Positions 7,173-12,305 of a DNA stretch of 12,305 nucleotides are shown in pieces. The stretch covers positions 1-12,305 of the forward strand of contig JANMNC010000095.1 in NCBI GenBank assembly GCA_031373695.1, written 5' to 3'. The first letter of the stretch is position 1, and every line of letters begins with the position of its first letter. The notes below the pieces were generated by a model, which saw only the letters and a list, made by a program, of their open reading frames with translations, was not told the origin of the DNA and ran no database searches. Source of the DNA: Methylotenera_A sp031373695. GTDB taxonomy: Bacteria > Pseudomonadota > Gammaproteobacteria > Burkholderiales > Methylophilaceae. The position numbers and the translations under genes are program-made.

Positions 7173-7482
7173 TAAAAGCCGTCAATTGTGATTTAGACAG
7201 AGCGCCAACCTTGGTTGCTTCTACATTACCATTTTTAAATAACATAAGGGTTGGAATGCCGCGAATACCGTATTTAGGCGGTGTTTGTTGATTGTCATCA
7301 ATATTTAATTTAGCTACTTTTAAACGACCAGCGTATTCTTTAGAGATGTCGTCCAAAATTGGAGCAATCATTTTACAAGGGCCACACCACTCAGCCCAAT
7401 AGTCGACTAAAACTGGTAATGGAGATTGCAATACTTCCTGCTCAAATGCAGCATCGCTTAAATGGGTTATATGTTCACTCAT
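7156..7482 (-). CDS. trxA: Thioredoxin 1
   Basis: Small cytoplasmic dithiol-disulfide oxidoreductase that reduces protein disulfides (ribonucleotide reductase, methionine sulfoxide reductases, peroxiredoxins) with electrons from thioredoxin reductase. 108 residues, normal length. The classic active site WCGPC is at residues 32-36, the buried Asp at 27 (VDYWA) and the cis-proline at 77 in GIPTL. There is no signal peptide. The start ATG 7482 has a good Shine-Dalgarno (GAGGT, five bases upstream). It stands just upstream of rho on the same strand, a common proteobacterial arrangement. The 200 bases in front hold no gene; I see A+T-rich DNA with a 12-base palindrome AAGCTATAGCTT (7533-7544) but no firm promoter. 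Confidence 0.98.
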   Translation of the reverse strand: MSEHITHLSDAAFEQEVLQSPLPVLVDYWAEWCGPCKMIAPILDDISKEYAGRLKVAKLNIDDNQQTPPKYGIRGIPTLMLFKNGNVEATKVGALSKSQLTAFIDSNL

Positions 7483-7682
7483 GTTGACCTCGGTAGAAAT
7501 TTGATAATTGCTTGAATTTAAAATATTAGATAAAGCTATAGCTTAATTATTCTTATTATTTTGCCAGTAGATAACTAGGTTGACTAGGGTGATTTGACGT
7601 AATGTTTACTAAATTAATTTAAGTATCAATTAATCTAAACCCATCAGCTTAGTTTAAACATAGTATATCAATATCAAATGCT

Positions 7683-9239
7683 TTATATCAAGCGGTATTG
7701 AAAACGCTCGAAACTTGCCGTGCGCTCAATCAGTTTGGTAGTTCGCACTTTACTAAAAGTATTGTTTTGATTTAACTCTACTAACTCACCTACTTTACAC
7801 AGCCCTGGCGGCGTAATGATGCTGGCAGGTTGCTTTAATGCCGATAATTCTGGCAACAATAGAGCCTCGCTGTCAATAGAAGTGTTTTCTGGCTTTACAG
7901 TAATAGCAGTCGCGCTGGGTGAAATAAGTTGCAAGCCAACATCCAACTGATTAAGTTCATTTACATTAGCCCAGCGCAATACGGCTAGCTCCCATGCTTT
8001 AGTACGGCTATCTTTCATAGCAACCACATCGCCAATTTGCGCAGTAGCCGACGAAGAATTAAATTTGCGCAACGCATAGCCGCCTGCACTTACATTTAAA
8101 ATCTGCCAGCGCGAAGGTTTAAAAGCACCGTTAGTACCAATTCCACTGATTGCTGGGGTATGGTTTAAGCGGCTAGTCGCATCTGCGATTAAATGATGCG
8201 TAGTACTAATGCCAATGCTTAACTCTACCCCATCACTTTTTTTACTTCTAGAGAACATGCGTTGCGGTGTTTTACCAAATTGTTTAACTAGATGACTAAG
8301 TAAGTCTGCAAAATGAGTCTCAAGGGCGTTGCCAGGCATGCTGCCGTCATTAGGTAGAATACTTGCTTGTAATAACTTAATATGCTGGTGAATATGTCTA
8401 GCCAAATTCAAAGTCACTAACAAAATATCGGTAGCACCGTCTGGAATTTCTTTATTTTTAACAAAAGCAGTGGGTGGTTTATTGCTATCTAGTGCTATTA
8501 AAAATACGCCTGTAGGGTTATCAATAAACCCTAGTGGCCTTAATTCTGCATATTTAGCCACGCTAGTTAAGTAGGTATCGGCTCTTAATATATCGCGATT
8601 GGCCAAATGTTGCGGGTTAGTTAAAGCTAACAGCAAGGTTTGCGCGTACACCAAATTTACAGAACTTGCGTTACTTCCAGTGTAATGCTCGCTTACTGGC
8701 AACAACTCAGCTGCTTGTTGCAAAGCAATGTAATACAGTTGATGCAATTCGGCCCATAAAGCTGCGGGCGGGCTGGTGTAAGTGAGGTGACTAACCAAGG
8801 CAATTTCTTTACATGCATGGATGGCGCGCTGAATAACTAGGGCGGTAGATTTGCCGCTGTTGATATTTAATATTTTATTTTGTAAATCAACCAATGCAAA
8901 TTTATAACCAAAAGCAAACTCTTGCCATAAATGCTCTGCAGCATCAGCAAAAGCTTGCTCATTTTTAGAAATTGGCACATTGGCATGGCTGAAATGTGGC
9001 AGTAAATCTTGATAAATCTGAATCGCAACAGGGCGATAAAGCTCAAGTGCATTTAGACGATTTGCGAATGCCACTTTTTGGCTATTAATGATTTGTAATT
9101 CTTCTACTAAATCATTTGCAGCTCGAATAGGGTCGCCAAAGGGTAGTTTTTGTATAAAATCGTTGATTTTATGGGTGCGTGTTTCTGCCAATAAAATTGG
9201 GTTATTATCTAAATTAGGTAATTTGAAATTAATTGGCAT
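7683..9239 (-). CDS. Large protein with PilZ-like C-terminal region, possible c-di-GMP binder
   Basis: 518-residue soluble protein without signal peptide or membrane segment. The long N-terminal part (about 35-320) is predicted helical, with blocks such as NALELYRPVAIQIYQDLLPHF and EQAFADAAEHLWQEF. The C-terminal part resembles a PilZ fold: R-M-F-S-R (327-331) fits RxxxR, NVSAGG (382-387) fits [D/N]xSxxG, and a strand-rich stretch with AVLRW (419-423) and VGLQLIS (434-440) follows. The gap of about 50 residues between the two motifs is longer than in a standard PilZ domain, so c-di-GMP binding is inference. The final 50 residues look like another small beta domain (CKVGELVELN). The start ATG 9239 has GGA six bases upstream and a promoter about 25 bases before it. 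It stands alone, 200 bases upstream of trxA. I recognise the type as a hypothetical/PilZ-annotated betaproteobacterial protein, but know no precise function. Confidence 0.7.
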   Translation of the reverse strand: MPINFKLPNLDNNPILLAETRTHKINDFIQKLPFGDPIRAANDLVEELQIINSQKVAFANRLNALELYRPVAIQIYQDLLPHFSHANVPISKNEQAFADAAEHLWQEFAFGYKFALVDLQNKILNINSGKSTALVIQRAIHACKEIALVSHLTYTSPPAALWAELHQLYYIALQQAAELLPVSEHYTGSNASSVNLVYAQTLLLALTNPQHLANRDILRADTYLTSVAKYAELRPLGFIDNPTGVFLIALDSNKPPTAFVKNKEIPDGATDILLVTLNLARHIHQHIKLLQASILPNDGSMPGNALETHFADLLSHLVKQFGKTPQRMFSRSKKSDGVELSIGISTTHHLIADATSRLNHTPAISGIGTNGAFKPSRWQILNVSAGGYALRKFNSSSATAQIGDVVAMKDSRTKAWELAVLRWANVNELNQLDVGLQLISPSATAITVKPENTSIDSEALLLPELSALKQPASIITPPGLCKVGELVELNQNNTFSKVRTTKLIERTASFERFQYRLI

Positions 9240-9262
9240 GATTGTTCCAACAACGATATTGC

Positions 9263-9291
9263 ATATTAAAATCTAAAGCTAGATTTGTCAC
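9263..9291 (-). promoter_or_regulatory. Promoter of the PilZ-like gene with palindrome in the spacer
   Basis: On the - strand GTGACA (9291-9286) and TAATAT (9268-9263) are separated by exactly 17 bases (5/6 and 4/6 consensus matches). The spacer is filled by the perfect inverted repeat AAATCTA-4-TAGATTT (9269-9286), so a repressor or spacer-binding activator could act here. The boxes are a by-eye call; the palindrome is directly visible. Confidence 0.45.
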
Positions 9292-9308
9292 TTTATTTAT
9301 TGTGCTAT

Positions 9309-9340
9309 TTTTAAAATTTATTAGTTTTAAAATTTATTAG
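9309..9340. repeat. Tandem duplication of 16 bases
   Basis: TTTTAAAATTTATTAG occurs twice head to tail without a mismatch (9309-9324 and 9325-9340), just upstream of the interrupted TlpA-like gene. Each copy carries a TAAAAT that resembles a -10 box, and the end of the second copy forms part of AGGTG, the likely ribosome binding site of the gene starting at 9354. Confidence 0.9.
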
Positions 9341-9353
9341 GTGTAAAAGCGTA

Positions 9354-9863
9354 ATGCTAATTAAAAAAACAACTTTTTTAATATTATTAATGGCTTGTTT
9401 ATTAACTGCTTATTCAATTAGCAGTGCTGCTAAGAACCATGAGTCAAAAGACTTTACATTAAAAGATATGTCAAATAATAAACATACATTATCACAATAT
9501 AAAGGCAAATAGGTGATTGTGAATTATTGGGCAACTTGGTGCCCGCCCTGCTTGGAAGAGGTGCCAGATTTGGTGGCGTTGTACGACAGTCGTAAAAATA
9601 AAGATGTAATGGTATTGGGCGTGGTGTTTGATTACAAAAGCGCAGGTGAAGTGAGTGAGTATGTAGCAGATATGTTGATGTCATACCCCATTGTGTTGGG
9701 AGATGACGATGTGGCAAAGCAGATTGGCACAGCAGAAGTCTTGCCAACAACTTTTATTTACAACCCACAGGGTATGTTAATCAAAACCAAGCGCGGTCTG
9801 GTTACCAAACAATATCTTGAGGCTGTTATTGCCGCAGATAAAACTACTGCCGCCAAAAAGTAA
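9354..9863 (+). pseudogene. TlpA-like exported thioredoxin, interrupted by an in-frame amber codon
   Basis: TlpA/ResA-like thioredoxin-fold protein; relatives keep cysteines of exported proteins reduced, for example in cytochrome c maturation. ATG 9354 opens 52 codons: a signal peptide (KK, then a hydrophobic run to about residue 22, with LMAC at 12-15 as a weak lipobox or a cut after SSAA) and the typical DFTLKDMSNNKHTLSQYKGK. Then comes TAG at 9510-9512, followed in the same frame by GTG and the intact rest (VIVNYWATWCPPC, active-site Cys at codons 63 and 66; later VLPTTFIYN with the cis-Pro region). Relatives have Trp at the stop position (KGKWVIVNYWA), so one G-to-A change TGG to TAG explains it. 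The rest is undamaged over 116 codons. GTG 9513 has AAAGG seven bases before it, so a product without signal peptide could be made by restart. It may also be a sequencing error or readthrough. It ends three bases before the DUF3579 gene on the other strand. Confidence 0.8.
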
Positions 9864-9866
9864 GCG

Positions 9867-10166
9867 TTAAATCATAGCGGCAATACTGTTGCCATCAGCA
9901 TCTAATACATTCAGCTCATTTTCATCAGCAAACTGCATAAGCTGCGTAAAGCCTTCAGGGTTTACGTCTTTGAGCCTCATGTTTACAGCTAAACAACGTA
10001 CACCATTCATTACTTTTGGCTTTAAATAAGGCGAATAAATTAGTTTTTTATCAGAGCCAAAACTAGCATAGGTGCTACAAGTTCTGTCTACCCAATCGCT
10101 TGGGCGAAACGGTTTACCAGCACGAGTTAGGCCTTCAATAATAATTTCTACTGTTTTTTGAGTCAT
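9867..10166 (-). CDS. DUF3579 family protein of unknown function
   Basis: 99-residue soluble protein that I recognise as DUF3579 (PF12112), a family found mainly in betaproteobacteria and without a known role. Conserved blocks seen: IIIEGLTRAGKPFRPSDW at the N-terminus (about 8-25), then CSTYASFG, YSPYLKP (about 44-50), and a C-terminal piece GFTQLMQFADENEL. There is no signal peptide, membrane helix or metal-site motif. The gene follows dolP by 34 bases on the same strand and may be co-transcribed with it; the Shine-Dalgarno is weak. It converges with the TlpA-like gene with only three bases between the stop codons and no visible terminator. Function remains unassigned. Confidence 0.85.
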   Translation of the reverse strand: MTQKTVEIIIEGLTRAGKPFRPSDWVDRTCSTYASFGSDKKLIYSPYLKPKVMNGVRCLAVNMRLKDVNPEGFTQLMQFADENELNVLDADGNSIAAMI

Positions 10167-10200
10167 AACTTAAGCTTTACTTTAATTGTAATTAGTTTTG

Positions 10201-10785
10201 TTAATTAATGTATTCAAAGACCTTAACCACTTTGGTCACGCCATCAGTATTGCGTGCAATTTCAGTAGCGGCATCAGCTTCAGTTGTATTTACTAAACCG
10301 ATTAAATACACAACGCTGTTTTCGGTCACAATTTTTACATAATTGGCAGGAAATTTGTTTTCTGTCACAAATTTTGTTTTAATTTTAGACGTTATATAAG
10401 TATCGTTACTGCGAGAGCTAATAGAGGTTTTTGGGCCAACAGTGATCTCGTTGGTCACTGCGCGAATATTTTCAATCTCTTTTAATAGACTATCAGCTTT
10501 TGTTTTGGCTGCTTCATCGGGCACCTCGCCAGTTAACAACACGTTACGATTGTAGCTGGTTACATTTACGTGTGCGTTTTCGCCTAAATTGGATTCCATT
10601 TTTTTAACCGCTTTAAGCTCTATATTTTCATCTTCCACATAAATGCCTGAGGTACGTCTATCGGCGGCAACTGCGCCACCAGCAGCAGCGCCACCCAATA
10701 CAACAGGCACACAGCCCGCTAATTGAGCGCTAAAACCAATAGCTAATAATAATTTTGCAAGGTGGTTAGTAAAAGGTAATGTCAT
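10201..10785 (-). CDS. dolP: BON-domain outer-membrane lipoprotein, DolP/YraP-like
   Basis: 194-residue lipoprotein with two BON domains, like DolP (YraP), which supports outer-membrane integrity and binds anionic phospholipids in E. coli. The signal peptide ends in the lipobox LAGC, so Cys25 is lipidated; Val follows, so transport to the outer membrane is expected. A Gly/Ala-rich stretch (GGAAAGGAVAADRRTSG, about 31-47) is also typical of the family. BON1 runs from about 50 to 117 (HVNVTSYNRNVLLTGEVPD), BON2 from about 127 to the end (TYITSKIKTKF ... VVYLIGLVNTTEADAATEIAR ... VVKVFEYI). The start has a very good ribosome binding site (AAGGAG, seven bases before ATG). It lies between yraN and a DUF3579 gene on the same strand, as in the yraN-diaA-yraP region of other proteobacteria, but without diaA. 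Confidence 0.92.
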   Translation of the reverse strand: MTLPFTNHLAKLLLAIGFSAQLAGCVPVVLGGAAAGGAVAADRRTSGIYVEDENIELKAVKKMESNLGENAHVNVTSYNRNVLLTGEVPDEAAKTKADSLLKEIENIRAVTNEITVGPKTSISSRSNDTYITSKIKTKFVTENKFPANYVKIVTENSVVYLIGLVNTTEADAATEIARNTDGVTKVVKVFEYIN

Positions 10786-10824
10786 GGGTTTACTCCTTAA
10801 AGTGCCTGTTATTCAGATTCTATT

Positions 10825-10853
10825 TTGATACAAATAGCTTGTTTTGATAACAA
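10825..10853 (-). promoter_or_regulatory. Possible promoter of dolP
   Basis: TTGTTA (10853-10848), 17 bases, TATCAA (10830-10825) on the - strand, each 4/6 of the sigma-70 boxes. The two boxes overlap two copies of TTTTGATA (+ strand, 10823-10830 and 10842-10849; starts 19 bases apart). A leader of about 30 bases with a strong Shine-Dalgarno would result. Weak, by eye. Confidence 0.3.
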
Positions 10854-10918
10854 TATCATACACAGTCTAAGTAAAATATAAGTTAAATAATTGTTGCAAG
10901 TTGTAACATGGTGGCCCA

Positions 10919-11269
10919 TTAAAAAGCGTCTTTAAGCCAATTGATTGCTTTAATCTCAACTTTATTCATTAAAACCACATCAAATCGGCAAGCACTTTTG
11001 TCATCATGTAGTTGTAAGTAATGTTGTGCTGCTAAGCGTATTTTTTGTTGTTTTTGCGGTGTAATACTTGCTGCTGCATCACCAAATTGACTACTTGTTC
11101 TCAATCTAACCTCAATAAACACTAATATTGCCGCATCGGTCATCACTAAATCTATTTCACCAAATCTGCAGTGATAATTTTGTGTCAATAGTTTCAGGCC
11201 ATTGTTTATTAAAAAAGTTGCTGCTAACTTTTCAGCTTGCAAGCCAGCATTGTTATCATTAAGTTTCAT
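10919..11269 (-). CDS. yraN: YraN family endonuclease-like protein (UPF0102)
   Basis: 116-residue protein of the UPF0102/YraN family, which has a restriction-endonuclease/Holliday-junction-resolvase-like fold; the cellular role is not firmly known. The family pattern is clear: G-LQAEKLAATFLINNG near the N-terminus, NYHCRFGEIDLVMTD (with the catalytic-type Glu and Asp in GEIDLV), VFIEVRLR (the ExK-like element, here E-V-R as in many YraN proteins), then a K-Q-Q-K-I-RLAAQHYL helix and the CRFDVV strand. I chose ATG 11269 (MKLNDNNAGLQAEK) because the open frame further upstream is not family-like and would run into rsmI on the other strand. No strong Shine-Dalgarno is present. The gene is divergent from rsmI with only 47 bases between the starts, so both promoters must be packed there or inside the genes. 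DolP follows 133 bases downstream. Confidence 0.93.
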   Translation of the reverse strand: MKLNDNNAGLQAEKLAATFLINNGLKLLTQNYHCRFGEIDLVMTDAAILVFIEVRLRTSSQFGDAAASITPQKQQKIRLAAQHYLQLHDDKSACRFDVVLMNKVEIKAINWLKDAF

Positions 11270-11284
11270 TTGATTTATTTTAGG

Positions 11285-11290
11285 TATAAA
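11285..11290 (+). promoter_or_regulatory. Possible -10 box of rsmI
   Basis: TATAAA stands 26 bases before the rsmI start in the short rsmI/yraN divergent region, which must contain a + strand promoter. No good -35 box is seen upstream (GTTTCA at 11263-11268 is the nearest at 16 bases), so the call is weak. Confidence 0.25.
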
Positions 11291-11316
11291 TTGCTGCTTT
11301 GGCTTAAAATTGGGGT

Positions 11317-12171
11317 ATGAAACAAGAAGGTACATTATATGTGGTAGCAACGCCAATCGGCAATTTGGGTGATATTACCTTGCGGGCTATAGAAACTTTA
11401 AAAATGGTGGATGCCATTGCGGCTGAAGATACACGGCATAGCGCTGGTTTATTAAGCCATTTTGGCATTGCTAAAAAACTAATTGCCGTGCATCAGCATA
11501 ATGAGCATCAATCTGCTGAAAAATTATTAACGCAATTAAAATTAGGTGAAAATATTGCCTTAGTGACCGATGCAGGCACGCCAGGCATTAGTGACCCAGG
11601 TGCTGTGGTGGTAGATTTTGTGCGTAAAGCAGGTGTTAAAGTCGTGCCGATTCCAGGCGTGAGTGCTGTGATAGCTGCATTGTCAGCATCGGGTATTGCG
11701 CAAAATGGTTTTATGTTTTTTGGATTTTTGCCAGCCAACGGCGCAGCGCGGCGTAAGGCGTTAGAGGCGTTAAAAGCGCAAATGGTGACGCTGGTATTTT
11801 ATGAGGCACCACATCGTATAGTAGAAAGTATTTCTGATATGGCGAATGTGTTGGGAGCACAACGCCGTATTACTTTTGCGCGCGAAATTACCAAAACCTT
11901 CGAGACGATTTATAGCTGTGATTTGGCCGCTGCCGCTGCATGGTTAGAAGCCGATACAAATCAACAGAGAGGTGAATTTGTGCTGTTAGTAGAGGCTGCG
12001 GCCGTGAAAGAAGCTGAAGAATTTTCAGACGAGACTGTTCGTATATTAAAATTGCTATTGTTAGATTTGCCACTAAAACAGGCGGTGAAGCTAGCGGCAG
12101 AAATCAGTAACGAAAAGAAAAATGACCTTTACGAGTTTGCACTTAGCTTAAAAAATACTGTTAAAGAATAA
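11317..12171 (+). CDS. rsmI: 16S rRNA (cytidine1402-2'-O)-methyltransferase RsmI
   Basis: SAM-dependent tetrapyrrole-methylase-fold enzyme that puts the 2'-O-methyl group on C1402 of 16S rRNA in the decoding centre, together with RsmH (N4 methylation). 284 residues, normal length. Motifs: YVVATPIGNLGDITLRA (8-24), AEDTR (36-40), HQHNEH (59-64), LVTDAGTPGISDPG (82-95, the cofactor loop), PIPG (111-114), FFGFLP (134-139), FYEAPHRI (about 161-169) and GEFVLLVE near 225. The start ATG 11317 is preceded almost directly by GGGG, closer than an ideal Shine-Dalgarno. It is divergent from yraN, the classical neighbour of rsmI in proteobacteria, and followed by pyrC after eight bases, so rsmI and pyrC probably form a transcription unit. 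Confidence 0.98.
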   Translation: MKQEGTLYVVATPIGNLGDITLRAIETLKMVDAIAAEDTRHSAGLLSHFGIAKKLIAVHQHNEHQSAEKLLTQLKLGENIALVTDAGTPGISDPGAVVVDFVRKAGVKVVPIPGVSAVIAALSASGIAQNGFMFFGFLPANGAARRKALEALKAQMVTLVFYEAPHRIVESISDMANVLGAQRRITFAREITKTFETIYSCDLAAAAAWLEADTNQQRGEFVLLVEAAAVKEAEEFSDETVRILKLLLLDLPLKQAVKLAAEISNEKKNDLYEFALSLKNTVKE

Positions 12172-12179
12172 ACCTAAAT

Positions 12180-12305
12180 ATGACTAGCTTAACGATTACA
12201 CGCCCAGACGATTGGCACTTGCACTTAAGAGATGGCGCCGCCCTAAAAGCCGTTTTGCCAGATACTGCTAGGCAGTTTGCGCGCGCGATTGTGATGCCAA
12301 ATTTG
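12180..12305 (+). CDS. pyrC: Dihydroorotase, 5' part only
   Basis: First 42 codons of a dihydroorotase, the zinc enzyme that cyclises N-carbamoyl-aspartate to dihydroorotate in pyrimidine synthesis. The N-terminus TRPDDWHLHLRDG carries the HxH metal ligands (His13, His15) and the substrate-binding Arg17, and LPDTARQFARAIVMPNL matches the short E. coli-type PyrC (about 345 residues) rather than the long PyrC of Gram-positive bacteria. The gene begins eight bases behind the rsmI stop, without a good Shine-Dalgarno, which suggests translation coupled to rsmI. The remainder is outside the window. Confidence 0.96.
   Translation, partial: MTSLTITRPDDWHLHLRDGAALKAVLPDTARQFARAIVMPNL

Noticed and set aside
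7533..7544. Palindrome AAGCTATAGCTT upstream of trxA as an operator
   Set aside because: Short and A+T-rich, in A+T-rich spacer DNA, and not placed against a convincing promoter.
9454..9750. 98-residue open frame on the - strand across the amber codon of the TlpA-like gene
   Set aside because: Low-complexity Leu/Pro/His-rich sequence without family features; the + strand carries the clear thioredoxin motif, so this is not the real gene.
11270..11356. 29-residue N-terminal extension of YraN
   Set aside because: It overlaps the divergent rsmI start and has no family match; the ATG at 11269 gives the normal YraN length.

Overview
The window looks like chromosomal DNA of a betaproteobacterium, most likely a methylotroph of the Methylophilaceae (Methylotenera/Methylophilus type). 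This is inference. It rests on an A+T-rich genome, a soluble NAD-linked formate dehydrogenase operon, a trxA-rho-rpmE cluster, a DUF3579 gene, and the rsmI/yraN/dolP neighbourhood. No rRNA, tRNA, CRISPR array, phage gene or insertion sequence is visible; the content is mostly conserved core genes.

Left part (1-3394, + strand): the 3' end of an fds-type operon. The C-terminal part of the formate dehydrogenase alpha subunit (fdsA) is followed by the sulfurtransferase fdhD (fdsC) and the small delta subunit fdsD, the order known from fdsGBACD operons. FdhD sulfurates the molybdenum cofactor, FdsD helps assemble the enzyme, and the enzyme oxidises formate to CO2 while reducing NAD+. A TSUP/TauE-SafE membrane permease is attached directly behind fdsD and seems to lack a standard start codon at its natural N-terminus.

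Middle part (3442-9239, - strand): a GT-C/ArnT-like membrane glycosyltransferase with atypical active-site residues; rpmE (zinc-type ribosomal protein L31) with its own promoter and a strong terminator; a 381-base gene-free stretch between rpmE and rho with a possible structured RNA; rho (transcription terminator) with a short structured leader; trxA (thioredoxin 1); and a 518-residue protein with a PilZ-like C-terminal part. The promoter of that last gene contains a perfect palindrome between its -35 and -10 boxes.

Right part (9354-12305): a TlpA-like exported thioredoxin gene (+) interrupted by one in-frame amber codon just before its WCPPC motif. It converges on a DUF3579 gene (-), which is preceded by dolP (BON-domain outer-membrane lipoprotein) and yraN, all on the - strand. 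Divergent from yraN are rsmI (16S rRNA C1402 2'-O-methyltransferase) and the start of pyrC (dihydroorotase), which runs off the window.

I found no clear evidence of a wholly new multi-gene system. The points most worth a second look are the amber-interrupted thioredoxin, the ATT-like start of the TSUP gene, the glycosyltransferase with substituted active-site positions, the palindromic promoter of the PilZ-like gene, and the possible structured RNA between rho and rpmE.
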